A stretch of DNA of 64,000 nucleotides from Chytriomyces cf. hyalinus JEL632 (GCA_025435555.1 JAIWWG010000063.1:62001-126000), one strand, 5' to 3'; positions 10,845 through 22,656 are shown, counted from the first letter of the stretch. The notes: a model not told the origin generated them from the letters alone. A program made the numbers and translations.

Positions 10845-12944
10845 GGAAAAATATATTTCCCCCCCCTGATTTCGTTATTTCCCCCCCTCCGGCCTCCTTC
10901 TGTCCGAAACACAGCAATCATGCAAGGAAAAAAAAACCAAAAATAGCAGCGCCTTTATTTATCACATGTCCTTGAGTTGTGCCCATTCTGGCCACAATTG
11001 CCACACCTGTATCCAGCCACATATTCAAATTGGGACTTATCCCTTTGATTTGCCCTTTTTTTCGATCCTGCAGGGCGACCACGCTTCTTTGTCAATGGAA
11101 CGGGATTCGAGAGAGACTGTGCGGGGCGGTCTGTGACTTCCTGCAACTGTGCCAATAAGGTAGGAATCTGATCATTGTCGATTGCATAAAGCTTCTGCTC
11201 AAGTAGCTGCAACGCGTGACTCCTTGGACATAGTGGCACTGCAGGTTCGGGAGGCAATGATGGCACTGTTGGAGGGGTATTGAATAGCGGGTTTTGCTGC
11301 AAAGACCATTGTGCATGAATGTCGCTGAGAGAAAATTGACCTCCTTCTTGCATTTTGCTGGCAATTTCGTGCTTGCACGGGAGCCCATAAACGCGTCGAA
11401 ATGCACCAGTGCATTGAGCCAACTCCTTGTTTTTCACCGCCTCTTCATACTGATTTAGCATTTTGTTGAGAGCGAATTGGGAAACCTTCTTGACTAATGG
11501 TTCCATGAAAGGAAGACAGTGTCGATGTGCAACGACCAGTTTTTCGCATTCCATAGTTGCGTTCAACATGGTGAATTGAGTTTGCAGCAGGCGCGTTATA
11601 TTTTTTAAGACAGTCAGCAAGTCGCTGGTACCGATTTTCAGGTGGCGCTTGATTACGAAGTGGCTCCCTTCTCCTCTTGAGCTTGATGTAGTCCCGAAGT
11701 GAGAGTACTGATTGGTCCAACACTGCATGATCTTTTCTTTGTGAATGAGCCAGGTCTCATTCAAGTACTCCACAGCTGGTGCGTTTACAGGATTCCACTT
11801 CTCGACAAAGGCTGTCCAAAGATCAATGAACTGATCGATATCCGGAGCATACATGAATTGATTCCAACCTTTCATAAATTCAGCAAAACCATCAGCAGTC
11901 CATCTAAGCTTTTTGCAATTAGCCAAGATGTTCTTGTTGACATGCCAAATACACAGAAGGTTTTGCGATGATGGAAATACTGCTTTAATGGCTTTCATCA
12001 AAGACAGTTTGCGATCGGTGACAATAATTGCAGGAACAATGACAGCTGCAAACGCTGTCAAGGCCCAGGCATACTCCGCCTCTGTTTCATTACAGAGAAG
12101 CGCAAATCCAGCATTGAAGGTTTCGAAAGTTGCAGTGATCCCAACAATATTCAGAAGCGGCATGCCAAAGCGATTTGTCTTGTAAGTACAGTCCATGACA
12201 AATGTAGTTGAGAATCGTCTGGCAAGATTCGCAGAGATCTGATGCATGAAGAACAGCCCCGAGACAGATCCAGCAGTGTCAACCTTAAGATTGTAAATAA
12301 AGTCACCGCCACTGACTGTTTCGAACAAAGCCTGAATGGAGGATCGACCGGCAAGGAACTCTTTTCGTGCAGCAGCTCTTTCATTGCTGATCACCCTTTG
12401 CGTGGTCCATTGATTACCAAGATTGTTCTTCAGATAGGACAGAATTGTCGAATTTGAAGAGCCTGCATCAGCAAGTACCCGCACAACAGGCTTTTCAGCA
12501 GCGGTGAGCTTTCGTGCAGTTGAATAGCCGCCAATATTCGATGGCAAAGGGTGATTGTGCGTCTCATCAGCCTTGGAAACGGTCCATCTGCCGCCATTCA
12601 CTCTTGCCACAACCTCGAAAGGGCATCCCAGTAATTGACTGGAGGTGTTGCGTTGACGAGATTCTAATGTGAGCCCAAGTCGGTTCCTGTACTCACCACC
12701 ATGATAGCACTTGAAGATTACTCGTTGTTGATCACTGCTCCTGTGGATTGTGACAGATACACCTGCACTGATGTAGTGTGCCTTGACGGCATCAACCAGT
12801 TGTTGGCGTTCGGAAAAAGAACTGAGATTCATGTTGAGAAGAAAAAAAAAACAGCGCTGCCAGTTTCGGACAGAAGGAGGCCAGAGGGGGGGGGGGGGGG
12901 GGGGGGGGAATAACGAAGTCAGGGGGGGGGAAATATATTTTTCC
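10845..12944 (-). mobile_element. MULE (Mutator-like) DNA transposon, apparently complete
   Basis: A 2.1-kb element with inverted termini. The left end runs GGAAAAATATATTTCC, a C-run, TGATTTCGTTATT, a second C-run, then CCTCCTTCTGTCCGAAAC (to about 10912). The right end is its inverse from about 12863, with GTTTCGGACAGAAGGAGG, G-runs, AATAACGAAGTCA and AAATATATTTTTCC. Direct repeats TTATTTTT flank it exactly (10837-10844 and 12945-12952), an 8-bp target-site duplication within the MULE range. The single transposase ORF inside is open throughout. The right-hand G-run has grown to more than 20 bases, against 7-8 C in the left TIR. Confidence 0.9.
10955..12832 (-). CDS. MULE transposase (DDE) with C-terminal zinc knuckle
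   Basis: An intronless ORF of about 625 codons from the first in-element ATG (12832); the open frame upstream runs through the TIR and has no ATG. The N-terminal domain is a FAR1/WRKY-GCM1-like zinc-binding region (VIFKCYHGGEYRN, LLGCPFEVVARVNGGRW, ETHNHPL). The MULE catalytic core follows: first Asp in FVMDCTYKTNRFGMPLL, second in AIIVTDRKLSLMKAI with the typical CIWHVNKNI, and a Glu in the EYLNETW region as candidate third residue. The C-terminus ends with a basic GRPAGSKKR hook and a CX2CX4HX4C knuckle (CGNCGQNGHNSRTC). It cuts and pastes the surrounding element. With no disruption seen and clean TIR/TSD, it may be recently active. Confidence 0.93.
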   Translation of the reverse strand: MNLSSFSERQQLVDAVKAHYISAGVSVTIHRSSDQQRVIFKCYHGGEYRNRLGLTLESRQRNTSSQLLGCPFEVVARVNGGRWTVSKADETHNHPLPSNIGGYSTARKLTAAEKPVVRVLADAGSSNSTILSYLKNNLGNQWTTQRVISNERAAARKEFLAGRSSIQALFETVSGGDFIYNLKVDTAGSVSGLFFMHQISANLARRFSTTFVMDCTYKTNRFGMPLLNIVGITATFETFNAGFALLCNETEAEYAWALTAFAAVIVPAIIVTDRKLSLMKAIKAVFPSSQNLLCIWHVNKNILANCKKLRWTADGFAEFMKGWNQFMYAPDIDQFIDLWTAFVEKWNPVNAPAVEYLNETWLIHKEKIMQCWTNQYSHFGTTSSSRGEGSHFVIKRHLKIGTSDLLTVLKNITRLLQTQFTMLNATMECEKLVVAHRHCLPFMEPLVKKVSQFALNKMLNQYEEAVKNKELAQCTGAFRRVYGLPCKHEIASKMQEGGQFSLSDIHAQWSLQQNPLFNTPPTVPSLPPEPAVPLCPRSHALQLLEQKLYAIDNDQIPTLLAQLQEVTDRPAQSLSNPVPLTKKRGRPAGSKKRANQRDKSQFEYVAGYRCGNCGQNGHNSRTCDK

Positions 12945-12974
12945 TTATTTTTTTGACAAATCCGTCGATAAATC

Positions 12975-14854
12975 ATGGCACAGTCAGTCCACAATCACAG
13001 ACGCGTTTTCCAGCGTATCACTGATCCCTGCGCTTAACGACAACAACAAATCAACAGAATCAGCGCATTCGAAGCAGAACTGCTCGTATCCGAGCTCGCG
13101 TCCAAGTCCGTCACCTTCGAAGACATTGGAACAGCGCGCTGGTTCATGAACCACGAAAACCTGGAGCGCCTCAACATCCAATCACATCTAAACGTACAAG
13201 CGCAGTGCGAAGAGTTTGTGACGGAAGTTTTCTTGACGCATTCAAAGGTTTTTACTTTCAATCTCGTTGTCATGAATTTTGTTTTGATGCTGAGCAAAAA
13301 AACGCAGATTGATTTCCTGGTGCGTGACTTGTTGACCATTGAAGCTTGGAAGCGGAGAGTGTTTCCGAAGGTTTTGGACGTTGCGGCTGCGCATTCCATC
13401 AAGTCGTACATGATTGTGAGTTTATAAATCCGCCTCTCACACAGCAACTTCAACAATATTGCGCGCAATAGTTGTACCACGAAGCCACGTTGGTGAATCT
13501 GCTCGAAATTCTATTTTACAACAAAGAGTCGGTGCTCCAAGTGTCTGACTTGCTCGTGGATATTGTTGACTTCTGCCACCGCAAAATGACGTGTCTCAAC
13601 ACCTGGTGCGTTGCATTTTGAAATAAGAGACAGAATCGGTCTTGACATCGTATGTCAGGGAAGAGCCCATCGAGCCGCCATCAATGGCCCACACCGAACA
13701 ACAATCACTCCTCAAAAGTCAGCGGGACCTCGAATTCGGGATCGCCGTCTCTTCATTGTCCATCTTCCGATACATCACCGATGCTTGCTCCGATCTTCCG
13801 TTGGACGTATTAACACGCATTCTCAACGTCAATGAAATGATCTGTACCTGCGTCTTTTTGATTGAAAACGCGCCTTGGATTCAAAAATCCAGTTCGAATA
13901 AAAAGTACTCGCGCTTTGAAGCGGGCGCATGGAAGGATGTCGAGGATGAGGAAATGCAGCGGCTTGGGAAAGTTGAAGCTCAGGTATGTTGTTGTTGTTT
14001 CTTGCTGCACTGTACCTCTCGTTATTTTCCTCTCGTCAACTAAACATACAACAATTGGAACAGGTCTGGTTGGCACTGTATAACCTCCTCCTGGACGGAG
14101 AGTGCCGCAGGAAACTGATTTACACTGAACACAACAAGGCCGTAATTCTTCGGGTATGTGCAATGCCACTTGAAGCCAACGCTACTGTTTAAAACAAATG
14201 AATCCTACACAGCTAAGATCCTACGTGGAGCCCATCCTAGTTGACCAACTGCCGATGCTTGCACAAGTCCAGCGACACTTGGACGAACTGCTAATCATGG
14301 ACGTGCCCACCTCCATTGAAAAAAGGGGGTTCCTGATAGAGCAGGTGTGTTTTCCTTCGAAATACCTTTCTTCATCAATCAGAACGCAAATTCCTCATTC
14401 TTTCCTGACAACAGGTGCCGGAACTTTCGAGCGAAATCATGAGCAAATGCAATGTCCCTCGACTTTCGGCACGGTTCACAGCGCTTATTCAGGATGAAAC
14501 CAATGGAGCGGAGGGAATGTCTTCCATGGCGCTGGCGAAAAGGTCTGTATCGCGACAAAAACGCTGTTTCCGTTTAATTAACCGCTCGTCAAACTCTTCC
14601 ACAGCATGGCTGCCATGTACGACTTGGATAACCTCGACTCGCTCCTCGAAGATCCAAAATGCGGGAAATGCGGGCGCCTTGCAGAGAATCGATGCTCCAA
14701 ATGTAAAAGCGAGTGGTACTGTAGTCGTCAGTGCCAGGTTCAGTCGTGGCAGAAGCACAAGTCCATTTGTGCATTGATGGAGGAGAGTAACGCGTTCAAG
14801 GAGAACGAGCGGAGGAGCCAACAGCGCGTTTCAACTCTCGTCCAGGAACTTTGA
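12975..14854 (+). CDS. ZMYND10: ZMYND10-like axonemal dynein assembly factor
   Basis: ZMYND10 helps pre-assemble outer and inner dynein arms in the cytoplasm before transport into motile cilia. Exons: 13058-13415, 13472-13605, 13659-13983, 14064-14153, 14213-14344, 14415-14542 and 14605-14854, all in phase. The first exon is uncertain; ATG 12975 can join via GT at 12983. The order of conserved blocks follows the animal protein: MNHENLERLNIQ, TIEAWKRRVFPKV, HEATLVNLLEILFY, DIVDFCHRKM, SLSIFRYITDAC, VWLALYNLLLDGE, ILVDQLPMLAQVQRHL. The terminal MYND zinc finger is CGKCGRLAENRCSKCKSEW followed by YCSRQCQ and HKSIC. The MULE ends only about 30 bases before the candidate start, so most of the original upstream DNA is displaced. 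Confidence 0.93.
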
Positions 14855-15008
14855 ATACTCAACCACAAGTTTGAAACAAGCATTTTGCAAAGAAATAAAG
14901 CAGCTACTTTATAAACCAATGGGGATGAGAGAAAACTACGAGTGACTCATCCAGAGCCCAAACCAATAAAGAATAAAGAACAGAACGCCCCCGAACAAGC
15001 ACACACAA

Positions 15009-18000
15009 TCACTGCTGAAGTTGCTTCTGAGCAGCAGCAATCGCCTCCTCCTCCAGTTTCCGCTGGTTGGTCTCGGCTGTGGCAACAACAGTTTGCAAAA
15101 AGCTCTGCTGCTCCACATTGAGCGATGTCATCAAAACATGGTCTGGCGGACACTGCTTCAGGAATCGAGCAAACTCAATGTATGGGTCAACAGTGTCCAA
15201 CGGGGTCTCAAAGTATGGGTCTTCTTCCAATCCCATGTCGACAAAGTCATTGTAGTCATAATCACCACCTTTGTGTTGACTGAGAAATTTGGAATAGTCG
15301 TCATCGTCGTCTGATGCGTCGCCGTCGACTTCCTTGATTTCTTCTGAAGCTGCAATAAAACAAACCCGTTGAGAATTTGAGCACTAAAAACTTGGCATGA
15401 CATTTCTAACCAGTCTGATCATTCTCATCTTCATCTTCATCATCATCGTCCCTCTGAATCTGTTTCAAGTATTCATTTCGTGCTGTCAACAAAGAATGGG
15501 ATTCAGAATCAAACAAATCAAACGCAGCAAACAAATAAAAACTCACTCTCAAGAGCACCCGGATACTCTTGGAACAGTTTCATCAAGTTTTGCAGCAACG
15601 TGCCCACATGTCCCTGCAAGCTTGGAATCGTGCCCACAGGCAAACTCAGCACGGCCGTCAAAGCAAGAATCGATAACTTCTTGTCATGCACGCGCGAGAA
15701 GCTTTCGAGCTCCTTGAACCAGAGGTAGAAAAAGGTGGATGTTGCGTTGCTTTGTTCTAGGTATTGAAGAGTCGCGAGAGGACTGTGGTACAAGCAGTTG
15801 ATGATCTAATTTTCCCACCAGAAACCAAAAGATTAGCAGTGGAACATTTTGAAATCGTAGCAACTGATGATACCATCTCAAGCAAGTGCACTTTCAAAAT
15901 ATTTTGCAAATCTTGCTCCTGCTTCAAAAAGTTAAGCGCAAGGGCAACAAATGTGGGAATGAAGGGATCAATGTGTCCACGCAGGTTGAGCATCAGACTC
16001 TCTGCAATCATGCATCCGTATGACCGGTCGTCATCTTCAATCTCTTGGTTTTCAGGAGTCAGAATCTGAGGTTGGGCAGGCGGGACATGTCATGAGAAAA
16101 CGGGACAAGCAAAAAACAGTATGCCAAATCAGTAGTTACCTTTTTGACCATTTCCACCATTTCCAAACCGATTGATGGGTTTGCCAAAATGTAGTTTCTA
16201 CCAAAACGAATGTAATTGTCCACAGAGCCAATGATATCTGCAGGATTCGAAAAATACGTTTAAAAACAGGTGGACTCATAAATGCATAAACAAGAGGCAA
16301 AAACCTTCGACGAAAATAATCACGTCCCGGTTGAAAGCGCCGTATAATTCCGCCCAAACTTGCCAGTCCAGTGCAGAGACAGTTTTGGTGCAAGAAACAA
16401 GAGTATCAATAACGTCCAAGCATTCTGTCACCAAATCTGGAAGCAACAAGTCAGATGCCAAGAATCGCAACGTGGAAAGAAAATTTTCGAAAGGCACCTG
16501 AGAAATCGTTTTTGAAAACCTCGATAATCACTGGCGCAAGCAGAGTATCAAGTTCCACCAAAATCACCGGCGCATTTTCCACAGCACTGATCAGACTGCA
16601 GATTGCCTTTAAAATCCCAGCAGCTGTTTCAAGGGGCGACAATGTCTTTTCAAAGTCATCTTCTCCGGCAGCGCTGAGATCGCGCACAATCGACACGAAG
16701 GAGTCTCGCATTTGTGTGCACAACTGCACGGCGAAAGGTGCCAACTCATGCGGGAAGTACGCAGCCAGGTTCTCCATGCCGGTGGTCAGTGTGTCCATGT
16801 CGATTTCACTTGTCAACGCCAACAGAGCTGCAATGAAAGAGAACTGATTAAAACAACTTCGAGCTTGTGATTCATCATCCCAGTCTCATACTTTGCATCA
16901 AGTTTGGAACAAATGGCTTCATGGCCTCAGCAATTGCTTTGTACTCGATAATCAGAGAAATGGTCTGGGCCGCCCAAACTTTCACGGGTAGTTCGCTGTC
17001 TTGAATACCGGCGAGAACAGACTCAAAGATGATTTTTTGGTGCTGTCCAGGAAGCATCGTCAAAAATGAAAACAACCAAAAATGGGTGACAAGTGTCAAA
17101 CCTCTTCGCTGAAGTTGAGGCCATCAAACATTAAAAGAGCCTCGTACGATTGAGCGCGCATGTATCCAAATGGTGATTTGAATTCAGGGAAAATGTGCTG
17201 GGCAAAGAAGACTTCCATTTGATTGTGAACTGGAGATTTCTGTTCAGGCGGACATCGGGGATCAGCACCGATATGGTATGATTGAGTGGAAGGATGAAAC
17301 ATCCTCACCTTTTCATCCATAACAAGGTCAGAAATTCCGATAATCATGCGGATAGCTCCACTCTTTTTTCTCGCCGCGGCTTCATTCGCTGTCGCATCTT
17401 GCGTGCTGATGATATCAATGCTGTTAGAGAAAAGCGATCGATTCGAATTATCACGAAAATCCCCCCACCTTTGCAAAACTTGCATAATAAACAGCATCAC
17501 GTCCTGGAACACCTGCGAAAACCTCTTGCTCACCATCGCGTGCAAAAGATATTCAGCAGCCTCCACAGGATTGACGCGCTCCTCATAACTGTAATCGCCC
17601 ATTTTACGCTGCACATACTCCACTCCATCTTCCTCCCAGAGCTGCGCATCCTCGTTGCTGAAGCAAAGTTGCGGGAAGACGTATTGCGTGAGAAGAGGGC
17701 CGACATGTGGCTTCATGACCGCCCAGGTAGCCTTGTACTTGACACAGTCGGCAAGGAACGTGCTGAGCTGTTGGCGCACATGACGGGTTGTCCATGCACC
17801 TTGAATGCATTTGTTGACTTGGTTAAGGTATGCAGTCGCAATTCCTGGAGCAAAGTGTTGGATGAACACGCCGGCAAATTCGGCGTATTCTTTTTCTTCG
17901 CGGCGGCCACAGTATCTGTGTCATCAAGAAATGAGAGAGCGATTCGTGGTAAATTCCTTAGAATAGTGCGAAGAAAAGACAAAATCACACCTCATCAGGT

Positions 18001-19218
18001 ACATGTGCAAGCACCGGAAGGCCCACTTCTTCACCTTCCACCATTGCTGCTTTTCGCGTTCTTCTTCGTTGGGAAACTTTTCATTCACAAATGACAAGTC
18101 CTTTTCGATGATCTAAGTTGAGAGGCAGAATAGTCATGTGTGTGTCAATGGAAAACGACTGAAAAGTTCGAAGCTTGTATTACATTCACGAACAGAGTTC
18201 CCCACGGAACAAGCGACGACGATTGTTGCAGCGCCGGGGGCAGTTCACGCGACATGGATTTCAGATAGATTTTAACAATCTGAGGAGCGACGAAAGGAAG
18301 GAATCGAATTAAATATCGATGCAGTAATGTGATTTGTTGATGGTGGAAAAGTCACCATTCTCAACATGGCAGCAGCTTCCGGGCTTGATTCTGGGCAGAG
18401 GGTAACGGCAATTGCATGCAAGCCCCCAAAACTAGTTGCGATAATATCGTTAAATTGCGGGAGGGGGTCATTCGCGTGCCATAAGCTTTTTGTGAGCGCG
18501 TGCAGGGCGTTAAGGCCTCCGTAGATAGTTGCGGGGGGATTTTTGGGATCGAGCAAGGCAATCACTGAGGGAAGGAATTCGGGCCAATTTTTGTAGTCCT
18601 TTTGCAGAACTCGTTCAAGGGCGGAGATAAAGAATACGCTTGAAATGGAGTCAGCGTTTTTGCGAGAGAATAGCTACATGAGGAAAGGCACACCTCAGAT
18701 CTTGCTGGACAGCAATGATTGCATTCACAATATGCGCTTTGATGAAAATACGGTCCATGGGGCCAACGAGAACTGTTTCAGCCAAGACGCTTTCTGCGTC
18801 TCTCCAACCCTTGAGCACTCTGTTCTTGAAGTAAATGGCAGCTGAAAAACAGGGGCCCCAGGAGTCAGGTGGTGTATACCAAATGCAATAAAAGGATACA
18901 TGCCACTCTTCTTCACGCCTGCATCCGCCTCCTGACCCATCACAATACGCATCATAGCCTGACACACACCATCGTGAGTCTCAGCCTGTTTAAGCCCTTG
19001 TTCGGCATGCGTGCGCGTTGTAGCGTCGGGAGCGACTGGATGAGATGCAAAAAATGGATGAGTTGCAATGAAATCCACTACTCCCGCTCTCTCGTTCTTC
19101 TCTCTTCTCTGCTGCCACATCCCCAACACATGCATACATGCACCACACACTCACCTGTGTGCGCAAACAGCGACACGAGCGTCGAGACCATTGCGTTCAT
19201 GTCACTCTCGCTGGCCAT
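15009..19218 (-). CDS. Importin-7/8-type karyopherin beta (Nmd5/Sxm1 family)
   Basis: A nuclear import receptor binding cargo and Ran-GTP. Start ATG 19218 (MASESDMNAMVSTLVSLFAHT). The N-terminal importin-beta domain follows through short introns: a THAEQGLKQ segment, then AAIYFKNRVLKGW and IKAHIVNAIIAVQQDLR. Long alpha-helical HEAT-like exons occupy 18565-16450, including GGLNALHALTKS, MDEKVRMFHPSTQSYH and a large exon at 17869-17096. The C-terminus is an acidic Asp run (about 15320-15300), then EEDPYFETPLDTVDPYIEFARFL, the signature of the importin-7/8 branch, and a coiled EEEAIAAAQKQLQQ end at 15009. The number of exons (about 15) is estimated. The overall family is certain; assignment to a single yeast paralogue is not possible. 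Confidence 0.9.
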
Positions 19219-19336
19219 GTTGTTGGTTTGTCCAGATGTTCAAAAAGAAAAAAGAAAGTGAAATGCTCATTTATTTTACTTATTGTTGCTTCTCTTCTCC
19301 TCTTTTGTATGTACACTTTGTTCTCATGGGTTGCGC

Positions 19337-19839
19337 TCAATCCTTCCCGCTCTCGTCCGCGATTCTCTGTAACGCCGTGCTGAGGGCCTGCCTGTCCCCG
19401 TCCAGCGCCGTCTGCAGCACCGACACACGCGACGCAATCCCCGCATTCAGCGTTGCAAAGTCGTTGAGAAGAAGCTGTTGTTTGATGCCCGCAGTCAGAC
19501 TGAGCAGGGCTTCGGCAGAGTGGATCTGTTACGGATGAGTTCATTTGATGAAGGAGCGCATGCACATTGGATGCGACATACAATGTTTGCGGTTGCGCCC
19601 GTTGTCTTCTGATGCTCTTGCGCCACGCGGAGTCTGTCCTTTGTGTCTGCGTTGATCCTGTCTCCAGACGAAGCAGCTGAAGAGGAAGGGTCGCGCATCT
19701 AGGGAATCGGACACGTTAGGCTCTCTCGCCAGCAATCCAACGAACGCGGTCGTACCTTTGCCACTGCGACAATGTGGTCCATGCTGCGTTCAATCTGTCC
19801 AATCAGCCCGTCAAGCGACTTGTTGAGTTCATTCTCCAT
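19337..19839 (-). CDS. MED22: Mediator complex subunit 22 (Srb6-like)
   Basis: A head-module subunit of Mediator, coupling activators to RNA polymerase II. Three exons: first from ATG 19839 (MENELNKSLDGLIGQIERSM), second around 19698-19583, third about 19530-19337. Recognisable Med22 features are the amphipathic N-terminal helix with LIG.IERSMDHIV, the central A.IHSAEALLSLTAGIK and LLNDFATLNAG, and total length of about 125 residues, usual for the family. It is predicted to be mostly coiled-coil. It lies head to head with the proteasome gene, 47 bases apart, and ends 118 bases from the importin start on the same strand. Confidence 0.85.
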
Positions 19840-19886
19840 TTTGGAAATATTTACTTTTTTCTAAACTTTATAAATATCGCAACAAA
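19840..19886. promoter_or_regulatory. 47-bp divergent promoter between MED22 and PSMA6
   Basis: The two ATGs are separated by 47 AT-rich bases (TTTATAAATATCGC is present near 19867). Both genes must start transcription within, or overlapping, each other's 5' region. A shared bidirectional promoter is the simplest reading. Confidence 0.5.
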
Positions 19887-21041
19887 ATGAGTCGAGGCGG
19901 AGGAGCAGGCGGCTGTATGCAACCACTCCAACACGATGCGCCTACCCGAGTGCTAAAATAGTTCTGCCAACAGACGACCGACACATTACCATCTTCTCAC
20001 CTGACGGACACTTGTACCAGGTACCCGCAACTAAGCAGCCATAAAACACGAAATACTCAACGCCCCACAATAACAACAATAACCGCAGGTCGAGTACGCA
20101 TTCAAGGCAATCACAAGTGCTGGCATCACAAGCGTCGCGCTCAAGGGCATGGACTGCGCCGTTGTCTGCACGCAAAAGAAAGTGCCCGACAAGCTGCTCG
20201 ACCCTTCCACCGTCACGCACATCTTCCAGCTGACTCCAGGAATCGGATGCGTCATGACTGGCCTGATCGGTTCGTCATTTCCTTTTCGGCGATTAGTGTT
20301 TTTATTTTATTTTTATTGACGCGTCATCTCCCCCCCGTTTTTACCGCATGCATGCCACCTTTCCTCATATGCTGTATCTGTTTCTCGAATAATTATTTGC
20401 AACCAGCCGATGCGCGTGCTCAGGTTGCCCGTGCCAGAATGGAGGCTGCCGAATGGAAATACAAGTTTGGTTACGAAATTCCCGTTCACATGCTCGCAAA
20501 GCGAGTTGCAAATCTGGCTCAAGTATATACTCAGCATGCTGCCATGAGACCCTATGGAGTCTGTTCGTGTTCTTTCCTTTGTGCGGATTTGCTCAACCTT
20601 AGGAGCTGACGTATCCCATTCGCACACCGTTTAGCAATGATTCTTATTGGGTACGACGATGAAGCTGGAGCGCAAGTTTTCAAATGCGACCCTGCTGGAT
20701 ACTTTGCTGGGTACAAGGGCACCAGTGCTGGAACAAAGGGACAGGAAGCCATGAATCATTTGGAAAAGAAACTGAAAAAGGAGCCTGTACTGAGTGTAGA
20801 GGAAACTGTGGAGGTAATATACAGAATGTTCTTTGCTCTTCCGACTTCAACGCGTTCCCATGGCTAATTTGCGCTCCGTAACCACCAGCTTGCAATCACA
20901 ACTCTGAGCTCCGTTCTCTCGATCGACTTCAAGCCAACAGACATTGAATTGGGCATTGTTACGAAGGATGATCCTGTGTTCCGTGCATTGAGTGTTGCCG
21001 AAATTGAAACGCACATTACACGTATTGTGGAGCGCGACTGA
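19887..21041 (+). CDS. PSMA6: 20S proteasome subunit alpha-1 (PSMA6/Scl1)
   Basis: A structural alpha-ring subunit of the 20S core that helps gate substrate entry. Six exons: 19887-19914, 19974-20020, 20089-20269, 20407-20558, 20635-20813 and 20889-21041. The joined protein begins [19 protein letters not shown] (alpha-type N-terminus with [12 protein letters not shown]), then [59 protein letters not shown] and [12 protein letters not shown]. Length of about 246 residues matches the family. The alpha-6/iota subtype is identified by the N-terminus and the DKLLD..TVTH block. Confidence 0.96.
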
Positions 21042-22650
21042 AGGGGCTGGCGGCGTGGAAGCAAAACAATGAAACTCAAACTTGTGAACTGCCGCGTGTG
21101 TTTCGATTTTATGCGTGGAGCTGGCCTTGTGGGAAAACCAAATACAAACACTCAAACTTGTCTGTTTTTGCATTTTCTGGTCTGGGGGATACTGAATATC
21201 AGAGCCAAGTTTCCGTTGAATGTCAGATCGCTGCGCAATGTCAGTGTACACAACAAAATTCTGATTCCTAAAGTGTGACATGATTTCAGCCACAATGATC
21301 TCTTTGACAAGAGGATGAACATATAAAGTTGCTGCATCAACTGTTCCATCCCAAGCCATGAAGGAGTCAGCTGCAGCAATATCTTCAGTCACAACTCTTG
21401 TCAGAAATCCATCTTGATCCTATAACATAGAATGGTAGATGGTGCTGATTTGGACAGGAGAAACATCTGAACACTCAAGGTGGTCCAAGATCCTTGAGGA
21501 AGGTCTGAGGAATGGGTGGCTACATTTGTCAGTGAATAGAATTAATGGAGATGTGAACACAATCAGTGGGTTTATCTGATAATACAAACAAACAAAACAA
21601 CAGGTAAAGTAAATAACATAAATAAAAACCATCACTTACCACTATGATTTTACTGTGTTGTGCTCTATGCTTTGCAGTGCACTACCTTTTGAGAACTGGA
21701 CAATTCCTATTTATTTTATGGGCAATGATTGCCCCATCACAATGCAATAAATCTAGAAGTATGCTGAAATCAATTGTCTAGGGAGGGTGGCTCTGAACTA
21801 GACATAACAAAGATTGGACTCCTGTCAAGTATAAATCTGTGTCATGTTCCTCTGGGAGGAATCCAAGGCGTCATGGTCCTTGCTGTTTTTGGGTCTTGGC
21901 AGTCTCATATGAAAGTGCCAGTGTTACAAGTCTTCGATTTTGGCCTGATTGCAAACCAGTGTTGCACATGGTCCGTACTGTTAAATACCTGTATGGGTAT
22001 GGTTGGTCTCAATGTCTATTTAGGAGATTTTATTCACGATTTTCCTTTTCTTTCTTTGTTGTTTTCATTTGAGTCTCTTCCACCCATGCATTAGACCAAC
22101 TGACTAACTGCATGTGCTTAGAAACAAAGAGGTTAAGACCCCACAGGATGAACTCCTAGATGGGAACACACGCTACAATAAGAAGTGTGGGGTCCTCATT
22201 CTTGAAAGATTGTCACAATGGCTTGTCTGGGACAAGCATGCACACCTTTTGTTCAATTCGGATCCTGGAAGTGTTGGAGTTGTTGGAGTTAGCCAGAGCA
22301 GCAGGAATGCGTCCATAAGCACCAAAACTCATAGGAGTGCAGGAGACGGGGAGTTGAGCATTTGGAGTATTCTGAGAGTTCTATGAATGATCTGGAGGTG
22401 GGAAGTCGCGCATTTTATGCAGTTTTGGGTGGCACATCAGTTTGTCATGCATCCGGACCGGAAAGGAATGTTTCCGATGTAAAAACGAGGGTTACTGGTG
22501 TAAAAACGAGGGTTACAGGCGAAATTGCGCAATCCACCAATCAGAAGAGATCGGAAGAGCGAGAATCGTGGGACATGAGGGCATGCAATGGGGCACGCTG
22601 CTGAACAGCCTGGAAAAGGGATATAAGAAGGAGTTTTTGTTTTAGTTTTT
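21042..22650. other. Intergenic/repeat-like stretch with one unassigned minus-strand coding fragment
   Basis: A minus-strand fragment at about 21600-21150 reads INPLIVFTSPLILFTDKC, a stop, then DGFLTRVVTEDIAAADSF and ATLYVHPLVKEIIVAEIM. A plausible acceptor (TTATTATCAG) precedes the first block, and one in-frame TAG separates the parts. It looks like the remnant of a real protein or a transposon product, but I do not recognise it. The remainder (21660-22650) shows no gene; short ORFs are unsupported. Confidence 0.4.
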
Positions 22651-22656
22651 CTCTTT

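Noticed and set aside
12833-12994. Longer MULE transposase starting at 12994
   Set aside because: The extension starts at a TTG outside the element and runs through the G-rich TIR; the in-element ATG at 12832 is the sensible start.
17282-18094. 270-codon plus-strand ORF
   Set aside because: Antisense to the importin exons, which show family motifs; composition is that of a shadow frame and no domain is visible.
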